Under the pieces are notes generated by a model. That model did not search any database, had not been told where the DNA came from, and worked only from the letters and a program-made list of their open reading frames with translations. 64,000 bases of DNA from Castellaniella caeni NBRC 101664 (GTDB lineage: Bacteria; Pseudomonadota; Gammaproteobacteria; Burkholderiales; Burkholderiaceae_B). Below are positions 49,003 through 57,757 of this stretch, in pieces. Numbering within the stretch: the first letter of the stretch is position 1; each line of letters starts with the position of its first letter. The stretch covers positions 1 through 64,000 of the forward strand of contig NZ_BCWN01000012.1 in assembly GCF_001592225.1 (NCBI RefSeq), written 5' to 3'. The position numbers and the translations under genes were made by a program.

Positions 49003-50036
49003 AACTTTCACTATTCGTCCACATGGAACGACTGGACGCGCACCAGACCGACCAGGAACTCTATGAAGAGTTCATCGCCCTGTGCCAGATCGCCGACCGA
49101 GGCGGCATGCACGCCGTCTGGACGGGCGAACACCACGCCATGGGCTTCACCATCGCCCCCAATCCGTTCATCAACCTGGCCGACCTCGCGCGCCGCACCG
49201 AGCACGTCCGGCTGGGCACAGGGACGGTCGTGGCGCCGTTCTGGCACCCCATCAAGCTTGCGGGCGAAGCCGCCATGACGGACATCGTCACCGATGGCCG
49301 CCTGGAAATCGGCATCGCGCGCGGTGCCTACAACTTCGAATACGAGCGGCTCATGCCCGGCCTGGACGCCTGGACGGCGGGCCAGCGCATGCGCGAACTG
49401 ATTCCAGCCGTACAGAAGCTCTGGGCGGGCGATTACGCGCACGACGGCGAATTCTGGAAGTTTCCCAAGACGACCTCGGCACCCAAGCCCCTGCAGCAAC
49501 CGCATCCCCCGCTGTGGATTGCCGCCCGGGATCCGAACAGCCACGAGTTCGCCGTCGCCAACGGCTGCAACGTGCAATGCACACCGCTGTGGAACGGCGA
49601 CCCCGAAATCGATAGTCTGATGCAGCGCTTCAACGACGCCTGCCAGAAGCACCCCCAGGTCGAGCGGCCCAAAATCATGCTGCTGCAGCACACCTACGTG
49701 GGCAGCGACGCGGCGGACATCGAGCAGGCCGCGCACGAGCTGAGCGTCTACTACAACTACTTCTTCGCCTGGTTCAAGAACGAACGCCCCATCAGCCAGG
49801 CGCTCATCCAACGACTGACGCCCGAAGAGCTGGCGGCAAACGCCACGCTGTCACCCGAGGTGATGCGCAGCAACCTGCCCGTGGGCACGGCGCAGGACGT
49901 CATCGGCCGCCTGAAGCACTACGAGGCACTGGGCTACGACGAATACGCCGTCTGGATCGACAGCGGCATGAGTTTCGAGCGCAAGAAGGCCTCACTGGAG
50001 CGCTTCATCCGCGACGTCATGCCCGCATTCCAGTGA
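48999..50036 (+). CDS. LLM-class flavin-dependent monooxygenase
   Basis: 345 aa luciferase-like TIM barrel. VWTGEHHAMGFTIAPNPF (41-58) is the family N-terminal flavin pocket, then VRLGTGTVVAPFWHPI, DGRLEIGIARGAYNFEYER and PLWIAARDP. With the upstream reductase it forms a two-component monooxygenase that uses FMNH2 and O2. ATG 48999 overlaps the reductase stop. It is the probable first catabolic step: oxygenation or ring opening of the imported substrate. It resembles RutA and pyridine-cleaving oxygenases in kind, but the substrate cannot be set from sequence. Confidence 0.9.
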   Translation: MKLSLFVHMERLDAHQTDQELYEEFIALCQIADRGGMHAVWTGEHHAMGFTIAPNPFINLADLARRTEHVRLGTGTVVAPFWHPIKLAGEAAMTDIVTDGRLEIGIARGAYNFEYERLMPGLDAWTAGQRMRELIPAVQKLWAGDYAHDGEFWKFPKTTSAPKPLQQPHPPLWIAARDPNSHEFAVANGCNVQCTPLWNGDPEIDSLMQRFNDACQKHPQVERPKIMLLQHTYVGSDAADIEQAAHELSVYYNYFFAWFKNERPISQALIQRLTPEELAANATLSPEVMRSNLPVGTAQDVIGRLKHYEALGYDEYAVWIDSGMSFERKKASLERFIRDVMPAFQ

Positions 50037-50043
50037 GGTAGCC

Positions 50044-51507
50044 ATGCAAGTCTTTCAGCAATACATCGATGGGGCCTTCGACGCCGGCAGCGCGCAATTT
50101 GAATCGCGCGATCCGGCCACCGGTGAAGTCTGGGCCACCATGCCCGAGGCCCGCGAAGCCGACGTCGACCGGGCCGTGCGCGCCGCGCAGCAGGCGCTGC
50201 ACACGGGGCCCTGGGCGCGGATGAGCGCCACGGCACGCGGCAAGCTGCTGTACCGGCTGGCCGAGCTCGTACAGCAAAACGCGCCACGGCTGGCCGAACT
50301 GGAAACGCGCGACACCGGGAAAGTCATCCGCGAAACGTCGGCGCAGATCGCCTACGTGGCGGACTACTACCGCTACTACGTCGGCCTGGCCGACAAGATC
50401 GAGGGCGCCACGCTGCCCATCGACAAAGCCGACATGGACGTCTGGACGCTGCGCGAGCCCGTGGGCGTCGTCGCCGCCGTCGTCCCCTGGAACAGCCAAT
50501 TGTTCCTCTCGGCCGTCAAGCTCGGCCCGGCGCTGGCCGCGGGCTGCACCCTGGTGCTCAAGGCCTCGGAAGAGGCTCCGGCTCCCCTGCTGGAATTCGC
50601 CCGGCTGGTGCACGAGGCGGGCTTTCCCGCCGGGGTCGTCAACGTCATCACTGGCTTTGGCCCCAGCTGCGGCAGCCCACTGACCAGCCACCCGGGCGTC
50701 GCTCACATCGCTTTCACGGGCGGCCCGGGCACGGCGGCCCACGTCGTGCGCAACTCGGCGGAAAACCTGGCCAGCACCTCGCTGGAACTGGGCGGCAAGT
50801 CGCCCTTCATCGTCTTTGCCGACGCCGACCTCGAAAGCGCGGCCAACGCGCAGGTGGCGGGCATCTTCGCGGCCACCGGCCAAAGCTGCGTGGCGGGTTC
50901 GCGCCTGCTGGTCGAGGCCTCGATCAAGGACCGCTTCCTGCAGCTGCTCAAGGCCAAGGCCGAAGCGATCCGCATCGGCAGCCCGCTGTCGCGCGACACG
51001 GAAGTCGGGCCGCTGTGCACCCAGCGCCAGCGCGACGCCATCCGCGCGGTCGTGGAACAGTCCATCGCCGCCGGCGCCAAGGTGGTGACGGGCGCGCACG
51101 AGATCGCGGGCGGCGGCTACTACTACCCGCCCACGATCCTGGACTGCGACGGCATCCAGTCGCCCTCGGCGCAGACGGAGCTGTTCGGCCCCGTGCTGTC
51201 CGTGAACGCGTTCCAGGACGAGGACGAGGCCGTGACGCGTGCCAACGCCACGCGCTACGGCCTGGCCTCGGGGGTCTTCACGCAGAACCTGGGGCGCGCC
51301 CACCGACTGATCCGGCGCATCCACGCGGGCGTGGTCTGGGTGAACACCTACCGCGCGGTCTCGCCGATCGCGCCGTTCGGCGGCTATGGCCTGTCCGGCC
51401 ACGGGCGCGAAGGCGGGCTCGCCGCCGCGCTGGACTACACGCGTACCAAGACCGTCTGGCTCAACACCTCGGACGCCCCGTTTCCCGACCCTTTCGTGAT
51501 GAGGTAA
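50044..51507 (+). CDS. Aldehyde dehydrogenase family protein
   Basis: 487 aa. NAD(P)-binding VVPWNSQLFL, GGPGTAAH, general base Glu in LELGGKSPF and the nucleophile Cys in GQSCVAGS; the closing EGGLAAALDYTRTKTVW is typical. GAGG lies before the ATG and the gene follows the LLM gene by 7 bp. It probably oxidises the aldehyde produced after oxygenation, such as a semialdehyde; which one is unknown. Confidence 0.92.
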   Translation: MQVFQQYIDGAFDAGSAQFESRDPATGEVWATMPEAREADVDRAVRAAQQALHTGPWARMSATARGKLLYRLAELVQQNAPRLAELETRDTGKVIRETSAQIAYVADYYRYYVGLADKIEGATLPIDKADMDVWTLREPVGVVAAVVPWNSQLFLSAVKLGPALAAGCTLVLKASEEAPAPLLEFARLVHEAGFPAGVVNVITGFGPSCGSPLTSHPGVAHIAFTGGPGTAAHVVRNSAENLASTSLELGGKSPFIVFADADLESAANAQVAGIFAATGQSCVAGSRLLVEASIKDRFLQLLKAKAEAIRIGSPLSRDTEVGPLCTQRQRDAIRAVVEQSIAAGAKVVTGAHEIAGGGYYYPPTILDCDGIQSPSAQTELFGPVLSVNAFQDEDEAVTRANATRYGLASGVFTQNLGRAHRLIRRIHAGVVWVNTYRAVSPIAPFGGYGLSGHGREGGLAAALDYTRTKTVWLNTSDAPFPDPFVMR

Positions 51508-51510
51508 GCC

Positions 51511-51846
51511 ATGCTCTACGAAGTCCGCACCTACCAGCTCAAGAACGGCGGCGTTCCCGCCTATCTCCAGGCTATTGGCGACGAGGGGATCGCCATCCAG
51601 CAGCGCCACCTGGGGCACCTCGTGGCCTACTTCCACTCGGAAATCGGCCCGCTCAACGAGATCGTCCACATCTGGGGCTATGCCAGCCTGGACGACCGGC
51701 AGGCGCGCCGCGCCGCGCTGGCGGCCGACCCGCAATGGCAGGCCTTCCTGCCCAAGATCCGCGACCTCATCGTCAGCGGCAACAACAAGATCATGCGGGC
51801 CGCCGCCTTCTCCCCCGTGGGTGGCACCAGCAACGACAAACCCTGA
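51511..51846 (+). CDS. NIPSNAP family protein
   Basis: 111 aa dimeric alpha/beta-barrel type protein: MLYEVRTYQLKNG, then LVAYFHSEIGPLNEIVHIWGY, and a final helix. NIPSNAP proteins often lie in catabolic operons but their biochemical role is not settled. GAGG sits ahead of the ATG, and it starts three bases after the dehydrogenase. It could be a small isomerase, a binding protein or an oxygenase-like cofactor-free enzyme. Confidence 0.85.
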   Translation: MLYEVRTYQLKNGGVPAYLQAIGDEGIAIQQRHLGHLVAYFHSEIGPLNEIVHIWGYASLDDRQARRAALAADPQWQAFLPKIRDLIVSGNNKIMRAAAFSPVGGTSNDKP

Positions 51847-51868
51847 CCCTGCAAGGCGGAGACAAGCA

Positions 51869-52879
51869 ATGAATCTGAAGACGACACTGGGCATCCTGGC
51901 CCTGATCGGCAGCACCGGCGCCCTGGCCGCCGAACCGGCCATGGTATTCACCTCCTGGGGCGGCACGACCCAGGACGCACAAAAAAGCGTCTGGGCGGAC
52001 GGTTTCAGCCAGGCCGACCACGTCAAGGTGCTGCAAGACGGCCCCACCGACTACGGCAAGATCAAGGCCATGGTCGAGGCCGGAGCCGTCACCTGGGACG
52101 TGGTGGACGCCGAAGGGGACTACGCCGTCAAGGCGGGCAACGACGGCCTACTGGAAAAACTGGACTTCTCCATCATCGACAAGAGCCGGCTCGACCCCCG
52201 CTTCGTCACGGATTATTCGGTTGGCAGCTTCTACTACTCGTTCGTGATCGGCTGCAACAAGGACGCCGTCAAGGCCTGCCCCAAGACCTGGGCCGAACTC
52301 TTCGACCTGAAGGCATTCCCCGGCAAGCGCACGTTCTACAAATGGTCGGCCCCGGGGGTGATCGAGGCCGCCTTGCTGGCCGACGGCGTGGCCCCCGACA
52401 AGCTCTATCCGCTGGATCTGGATCGGGCCTTCAAGAAGCTGGACACCATCAAGTCCAGCATCGTGTGGTGGAGCAGCGGCGCGCAATCGCAACAGCTGCT
52501 GGCCTCGGCGGAAACCCCCTACGGCTTTTTCTGGAACGGTCGGCTGACGGCGCTGACGCAGACGGGCGTCCACGTGGAAACCTCGTGGAACCAGAACATC
52601 ACCGCCGCCGACATGCTCGTCGTGCCCAAAGGGGTGGCGAACAAGGCGGCGGCCATGAAGTTCATCGCCTTCGCCACCAGCCCGGCGTCCCAGGCCAAGT
52701 TCGCCGAGCTGACCGGCTACGCGCCCACCAACCTGGACGCGCCGGCCCTGATGCCCCAGGCGGTGCGCGAAACGCTGCCCGACGCGCAGGCCGCAACCCA
52801 GGTGAACGCCGACCTGCAGTACTGGGCCCAGCACCGTGACGACATCGCCACGCGCTGGTATGCGTGGCAGGCGCGCTGA
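51869..52879 (+). CDS. ABC transporter substrate-binding protein (PotD-like)
   Basis: 336 aa. Signal peptide residues 1-20 (LGILALIGSTGALAA) with cleavage before EPAM, then a two-lobed periplasmic binding fold typical of spermidine/putrescine-type receptors: VFTSWGGTTQD, VTWDVVDAEGDY, GFFWNGRL. No lipobox cysteine, so it is soluble in the periplasm. Delivers the pathway substrate to the permeases that follow. GGAG precedes the ATG. PotD-type receptors bind cationic or small carboxylate compounds. Confidence 0.9.
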   Translation: MNLKTTLGILALIGSTGALAAEPAMVFTSWGGTTQDAQKSVWADGFSQADHVKVLQDGPTDYGKIKAMVEAGAVTWDVVDAEGDYAVKAGNDGLLEKLDFSIIDKSRLDPRFVTDYSVGSFYYSFVIGCNKDAVKACPKTWAELFDLKAFPGKRTFYKWSAPGVIEAALLADGVAPDKLYPLDLDRAFKKLDTIKSSIVWWSSGAQSQQLLASAETPYGFFWNGRLTALTQTGVHVETSWNQNITAADMLVVPKGVANKAAAMKFIAFATSPASQAKFAELTGYAPTNLDAPALMPQAVRETLPDAQAATQVNADLQYWAQHRDDIATRWYAWQAR

Positions 52880-52946
52880 TCCGCCTGGCAATTCACACGA
52901 CAAGAGGCCGCTCCAGCGGCCCCCTCTCAGAGACAAGGTAACCCAA

Positions 52947-53819
52947 ATGGCTCCATACACAGCCGTTGCTCCGGCGCCCGGTATTGTCACGCGCCGTCGG
53001 CCGCTGCTCAGCGCGCCGCTGCGGCACATCACGCCCACGCTGATCCTGGTCGTCCTCTTTTTCATCGTGCCCGTCGCGATGCTGCTGCTGCGCAGCGTGC
53101 TCGAACCCACGGTGGGCCTGGAAAACTACGCCACGCTCTTTGGCTCGACGACCTACCTGCGCATCTTCCTGAACACCTTCATGGTCGCCGGCATCGTGAC
53201 GATCCTGTCCGTCCTCATTGGCTTCCCGGTGGCCTGGCTGCTGGCCATCATGCCGCGCAAATGGTCGGCGATCTTCCTCGCGGTGATCGTGCTCTCGATG
53301 TGGATCAACCTGCTGGCGCGCACCTACGCCTGGATGGTGCTGCTGCAGCGCACGGGCGTCATCAACAAGGTGCTGCTGAGCCTGGGCATCATCGACCAGC
53401 CCCTGGCCCTGGTGAACAACATCACCGGCGTGTCGATCGGCATGACCTACATCATGCTGCCCTTCATCATCCTGCCGCTGATCGGCGTCATCCGTTCGAT
53501 CGACGCGGCCACGCTGCGCGCGGCGGCCCTGTGCGGCGCCAACCGGTGGCAGTGCTTCAGCCGCGTGCTGCTGCCGCTCTCGCTGCCCGGCATCGCTGCG
53601 GGCGCGCTCATGGTGTTCGTCATGTCGCTGGGCTATTTCGTCACGCCCGCCCTGCTGGGCGGCGCATCCAGCATGATGCTGGCCGAACTGATCGCCCAGC
53701 TGGTGCAGTCCCTGGTGAAGTGGGGCCTGGGCGGGGCCACGGCCTTCGTGCTGCTGGTCGTCACGCTGGGGCTGTATTTCGTCCAGCTGAATTTCTTCAC
53801 GGCTCACGGCAAGAGGTGA
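52947..53819 (+). CDS. ABC transporter permease 1 (PotB-like)
   Basis: About 290 aa, six predicted membrane segments, with the EAA-type loop RAAALCGANRWQCFSRVLLPLSLPGI that contacts the ATPase. ATG 52947 is preceded by ACAAGG; longer readings have no family match. Pairs with permease 2 as in polyamine-type importers. Confidence 0.9.
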   Translation: MAPYTAVAPAPGIVTRRRPLLSAPLRHITPTLILVVLFFIVPVAMLLLRSVLEPTVGLENYATLFGSTTYLRIFLNTFMVAGIVTILSVLIGFPVAWLLAIMPRKWSAIFLAVIVLSMWINLLARTYAWMVLLQRTGVINKVLLSLGIIDQPLALVNNITGVSIGMTYIMLPFIILPLIGVIRSIDAATLRAAALCGANRWQCFSRVLLPLSLPGIAAGALMVFVMSLGYFVTPALLGGASSMMLAELIAQLVQSLVKWGLGGATAFVLLVVTLGLYFVQLNFFTAHGKR

Positions 53820-53822
53820 ATC

Positions 53823-54623
53823 ATGTTGCTCGACTTCAACCGCCTGGGGGCGCTGCGCTACGTACTGGTCGCCTTCGCCATCCTCGTCCTGCTGTTTCTG
53901 ATCCTGCCCATCCTGTTCATCGCGGCGCTCTCGTTTGGCTCGTCCCAGTGGCTGATCTTTCCTCCGCCCTCCTGGACGTTCAAGTGGTATGGCGAACTTT
54001 TCGCCGATGCGCGCTGGTTCTTTTCCGCGCTCACCAGCCTGAAGATCGCCGTCATCGTCACGATCCTGTCCGTCGTGCTGGGGTTTCTCACCGCCCTGGG
54101 CCTGAGCCGCGGTGATTTCGCGGGCAAGCGCGCGCTGCGCGCCCTGTTCCTCACGCCGATGATCCTGCCGGTGATCGTGCTGGCCGTTGCGCTCTACGCC
54201 CTGTTTCTCAAGCTGGGGCTGGCGGGCACCACGGTGGGGTTCGTCATCGCCCACCTGCTGATCGCGCTGCCCTTCTCCATCCTGTCCATCGGCGGCGCGC
54301 TGGACGGCTTCGACCGCTCGATCGAAGACGCGGCGATCCTGTGCGGCGCCAGCCCCTGGGAAGCCAGGCTGCGCATCACCGTCCCGGCCATCAGCCACGG
54401 GCTGTTCGCCGCGGCCATCTTCTCGTTTCTCGCCTCCTGGGACGAGGTGGTGCTGGCCATCTTCATGTCCAGCCCCACCCTGCAGACCCTGCCCGTCAAG
54501 ATCTGGACCACGCTCAGACAGGATCTCACCCCCGTCGTTGCCGCCGTCTCGACCCTCCTCATGGTCTTCACCCTCGTCCTGATGATCCTTCCGTTCGTGT
54601 TCCGCAAAGGGAGCAAACAATGA
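53823..54623 (+). CDS. ABC transporter permease 2 (PotC-like)
   Basis: 266 aa, six membrane segments, EAA loop EDAAILCGASPWEARLRITVPAI. AGAGG precedes the ATG, three bases after permease 1. Its stop overlaps the ATPase start (ATGA), so the importer subunits are made in step. Confidence 0.92.
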   Translation: MLLDFNRLGALRYVLVAFAILVLLFLILPILFIAALSFGSSQWLIFPPPSWTFKWYGELFADARWFFSALTSLKIAVIVTILSVVLGFLTALGLSRGDFAGKRALRALFLTPMILPVIVLAVALYALFLKLGLAGTTVGFVIAHLLIALPFSILSIGGALDGFDRSIEDAAILCGASPWEARLRITVPAISHGLFAAAIFSFLASWDEVVLAIFMSSPTLQTLPVKIWTTLRQDLTPVVAAVSTLLMVFTLVLMILPFVFRKGSKQ

Positions 54624-55693
54624 CCCAGCCATTCCTCAGCATCCGCAACCTGCGCAAAGACTTCGGCTCGTTCACGGCCATCCACGACGTCACGCTGGAC
54701 ATCGCCCAGGGCGAGTTCATGACTTTCCTGGGGCCGTCGGGCTCCGGCAAATCCACTACGCTCTACATCCTGGCTGGATTCCAGGAACCCACCGAGGGCG
54801 ACATCCTGCTCAACGGCAAGAGCCTGCTGTCCACGCCGCCGCACCAGCGCAACATCGGCATGGTGTTTCAGCGCTACACCCTGTTTCCGCACCTGAGCGT
54901 CGCCGAAAACGTGGCCTTCCCGCTGCGCGTGCGGCGCTGCGCAAAGTCCGAGATCGACGACCGAGTGCAGGCGGCCCTCAAGCTGGTGCACCTGGAAGAC
55001 CTCGCGCAGCGTATGCCGTCGCTCATGTCAGGGGGCCAGCAACAACGGGTCGCCATCGCCCGGGCGCTGGTGTACAACCCGCCCGTCCTGCTGATGGATG
55101 AGCCTCTCTCGGCGCTCGACAAGAAACTGCGCGAGGAAATCCAGCTCGAAATCCGCCGCATTCACCAGGAAACGGGCGTCACCATCCTGTACGTAACCCA
55201 CGACCAGGAAGAAGCACTGCGGCTGTCCGACCGCATCTCGGTCTTCAGCCAGGGGCGCATCGAACAGACCGGCACCGGGCAGTCACTCTATGCCCAGCCC
55301 GCCACCCGCTTCGTTGCGGGCTTCATCGGCGACAGCAATTTTCTCGAGGCCCGCGTGCTGTCGCAGCACGGCCAGACGGCCCGGCTGTCGGTGTGCGGCG
55401 ACATCGTGCTCGACGACATCCCGGTGCAGGGCAAGGCGGGGGCCGGTCAGGCTACCTTGCTGCTGCGGCCCGAGCGCCTGTCCCTGCAGCAGACGCCGGG
55501 CGAGCGCTGCCTGCCGGTCACGGTGCGCGACATGACCTTCCTGGGCAACACCGTCGAAGTGAGCACGCAAACCGACCAGGGAGAAGACCTGTCGGTGCGC
55601 CTGCCCTTTGGGGCCCCCATCATCACCCACCTGACCCAGGGCGAACGCGTCTGGGCCAGTTTCGAGACGCACGCCGTCCACGCCTTTCTCTAA
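54620..55693 (+). CDS. ABC transporter ATP-binding protein (PotA-like)
   Basis: About 357 aa. Walker A GPSGSGKST, Q-loop FQRYTLFPHLSV, signature MSGGQQQRVAIARA, Walker B VLLMDEPLSALD and the H-loop VTHDQEEAL, followed by a C-terminal TOBE domain (about 280-357) that often senses the substrate. The longer upstream frame lies inside permease 2 and is not used. Energises the importer encoded just upstream. Confidence 0.94.
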   Translation: MTQPFLSIRNLRKDFGSFTAIHDVTLDIAQGEFMTFLGPSGSGKSTTLYILAGFQEPTEGDILLNGKSLLSTPPHQRNIGMVFQRYTLFPHLSVAENVAFPLRVRRCAKSEIDDRVQAALKLVHLEDLAQRMPSLMSGGQQQRVAIARALVYNPPVLLMDEPLSALDKKLREEIQLEIRRIHQETGVTILYVTHDQEEALRLSDRISVFSQGRIEQTGTGQSLYAQPATRFVAGFIGDSNFLEARVLSQHGQTARLSVCGDIVLDDIPVQGKAGAGQATLLLRPERLSLQQTPGERCLPVTVRDMTFLGNTVEVSTQTDQGEDLSVRLPFGAPIITHLTQGERVWASFETHAVHAFL

Positions 55694-55724
55694 ACCGCCC
55701 TACAAAACAAGCAGCGGAGACACC

Positions 55725-57131
55725 ATGACCCACTCGCCCGCCAAGCAGCCCGACCAGCCCAGCTATGGCACCTCGCTCACCAAGACCGAACCCTACTCGA
55801 CGGAAAGAATCCCCGAGTGTGAACGCCACGGCCACCCGCGCCAGCAGTTCACCCTCTGGTTCGCCGCCAACATGGTGCTCGCCGTCATGGTGTCGGGATT
55901 CTTCTCGTCGCAATTCGGTCTGTCCGTCGTGCAGGGGCTGACCGCCGTCGCGGCGGGCACGCTGCTGAGCGCGGTCATCATGGGCACCCTGGCGGGCATC
56001 GGCACCAAGCTGGGCGTACCTCAGCAGGTGCAGGGCCGCGGCCCCATGGGATACATCGCCAACTTCGTGCCCATCGCCTTGCTGACGGTGGTGTCGGCCA
56101 TTGGCTGGACGGCGGTCAACACGGTCTTTGCCGTCATCGCACTGCGCCTGCTCATCGACGTCCCGTTCTGGACGGCGGCCCTGGGCCTGTTCAGCATCCA
56201 GGCCGTGTTCGCCATCTGGGGGCACAACATCGTGCACCTGATCAACAAGATCGCCACGGTCGTGCTCGCCCTGCTGTTTGCCGTCATCACCGTGCTGTCG
56301 CTGCAGAAGGTGGATTTCTCCCTGGCCGCCAACCCGGACGCGCCGCTGTACTCGGGGGCCTTCGGCAGCTGGATCACGTTTGCCGGTTTCTTTTTCGCCT
56401 ACGTCATGACCTGGACGCCATTCGCGTCCGACTTCTCGCGCTACCTGCCTGCCAAAAGCTCCCATACCCAGGTTGCCTTCTATACTGCCAGCGGCACCTT
56501 CGTGGCCATGATGTGGCTGGGCGGCATCGGCGTGCTGGTGTCCAATTTCGCCGGCGACCTGGACGCCATCCCCGCCCTGGCCCATCTGACGGGCGCCTGG
56601 GCGCCGCTGGCCATGCTGACGATCGTGCTGTCCACCTTGCCGGTGAGCGCAATGAACCTGTACGGCGGCTCGCTGTCGCTGCTGACCATCTGCGTGCCCG
56701 TCTCGCGCGTCACCGGGGTCATCCTCATCGCCGCCGCCAGCCTGGGCGTGACCATGCTGATGCAGACCGACCCCTACGGCAGCTTCTACGAATTCCTGAA
56801 CATCCTGGCCTACCTGGTCGTGCCCTTCAGCACCGTGCTGCTGCTGGACTACTATCTGCGCATGCGCCCGCTGGGCGCGCGCGCCACCGAAGAGCTGTTC
56901 GACCAGGGCCGGACGGTCGAATGGGGTTTCGTGGCCTGGGTACTGGCCTGCCTGTTTTCCTCTTTGTTCTGGACGTCCAGCCTGTGGCGCGGCCCGTTTG
57001 CACACACCTTCGCCGCCTACGGCGACGTCTCCTACGTCGCGGGCATCCTGGCCGCCTCGGCGCTCTATCTGCTGCTGCGCGCGTCGCCCTCGCTCACCGC
57101 GCTGCGGACGGGCAGCCGCCATCTCACCTAA
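55725..57131 (+). CDS. NCS1-family permease (cytosine/purine/allantoin type)
   Basis: 468 aa, about 12 membrane helices. N-terminal family element PRQQFTLWFAANM, then QQVQGRGPMGYIANF and TWTPFASDFSRYLP, the last being the conserved NCS1 loop. Family members import nucleobases, hydantoins, allantoin or pyridoxine-type heterocycles with Na+ or H+. A second importer in an operon that already has an ABC system is unusual and points to a nitrogen heterocycle as substrate or by-product. CGGAGA precedes the ATG. Confidence 0.9.
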   Translation: MTHSPAKQPDQPSYGTSLTKTEPYSTERIPECERHGHPRQQFTLWFAANMVLAVMVSGFFSSQFGLSVVQGLTAVAAGTLLSAVIMGTLAGIGTKLGVPQQVQGRGPMGYIANFVPIALLTVVSAIGWTAVNTVFAVIALRLLIDVPFWTAALGLFSIQAVFAIWGHNIVHLINKIATVVLALLFAVITVLSLQKVDFSLAANPDAPLYSGAFGSWITFAGFFFAYVMTWTPFASDFSRYLPAKSSHTQVAFYTASGTFVAMMWLGGIGVLVSNFAGDLDAIPALAHLTGAWAPLAMLTIVLSTLPVSAMNLYGGSLSLLTICVPVSRVTGVILIAAASLGVTMLMQTDPYGSFYEFLNILAYLVVPFSTVLLLDYYLRMRPLGARATEELFDQGRTVEWGFVAWVLACLFSSLFWTSSLWRGPFAHTFAAYGDVSYVAGILAASALYLLLRASPSLTALRTGSRHLT

Positions 57132-57158
57132 GCGTCGAACCACACCAGAGAATCAAGC

Positions 57159-57734
57159 ATGCAACAGAAGCTCGTCATCATCGACATGCAGGAAATCTTC
57201 CGTGCGCCCGACAGCGAATGGGCAGTCGGCGGCTACCCGGACGCCGCCCGCCGCATCCAGCAGCTCGCGTCGGCCTTTCAGGGCCACGTCGTCTGGACGC
57301 AGTTCATCCGCGATCCCGACGAAGCGGGCAGCTGGCACGACTACTACCAGCGCTGGGCGGGCTGCCGCCTGGCGCCGGACGCCGCGCCCTGGCGGATCAC
57401 GCTGAATCGCCAGGCCAGCGACCCCGTGCTTGCCCTGCCCACCTTTTCCAAGTGGGGCACCGAGCTAGCCCAGCTGACGCGAGACTGCGACGCACTGGTG
57501 GTGTGCGGCGTCGCCACCGACTGCTGCGTGCTGTCCACCGTGCTGGGCGCCGCCGACGCGGGCAAGTCCGTCACCGTCGTCAGCGACGCCTGCGCCGGGA
57601 TCACCCCCGAGGCGCATCAGCAGGCGCTGTCGCTGATGGCGCTGCTCGCGCCCATGGTGACGCTGCGCACGACGGCGGAGGTACTGTCAGCCGCCCAGCC
57701 ATCCGCCACGTCGGCGGGCCGCCGCAGCGCCTGA
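57159..57734 (+). CDS. Isochorismatase-like cysteine hydrolase (RutB-like)
   Basis: 191 aa. Catalytic triad visible: Asp9 (VIIDMQ), Lys98 (TFSKWG) and Cys123 (GVATDCCV) with the cis-peptide VAT turn before it. Family members hydrolyse amides, ureido acids, nicotinamide or N-carbamoyl compounds, and RutB has this triad. As the last gene of the operon it most likely cuts an amide or formamide bond in an intermediate and releases nitrogen. No terminator is evident before the convergent channel gene 23 bp on. Confidence 0.9.
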   Translation: MQQKLVIIDMQEIFRAPDSEWAVGGYPDAARRIQQLASAFQGHVVWTQFIRDPDEAGSWHDYYQRWAGCRLAPDAAPWRITLNRQASDPVLALPTFSKWGTELAQLTRDCDALVVCGVATDCCVLSTVLGAADAGKSVTVVSDACAGITPEAHQQALSLMALLAPMVTLRTTAEVLSAAQPSATSAGRRSA

Positions 57735-57757
57735 AGCCCCGCTTTGCGTCCGCCGTT

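Noticed and set aside
52893-54632. Minus-strand open frame of about 579 codons across the two ABC permease genes
   Set aside because: Spans two real genes and is made of Gln/Asp/Glu/Arg repeats created by reading hydrophobic codons backwards.
46681-57734. Naming the operon as the Rut pyrimidine pathway
   Set aside because: RutC- and RutE-like genes are absent, the LLM protein is not a clear RutA, and the dehydrogenase, DUF1185, NIPSNAP and ABC genes are not part of Rut.
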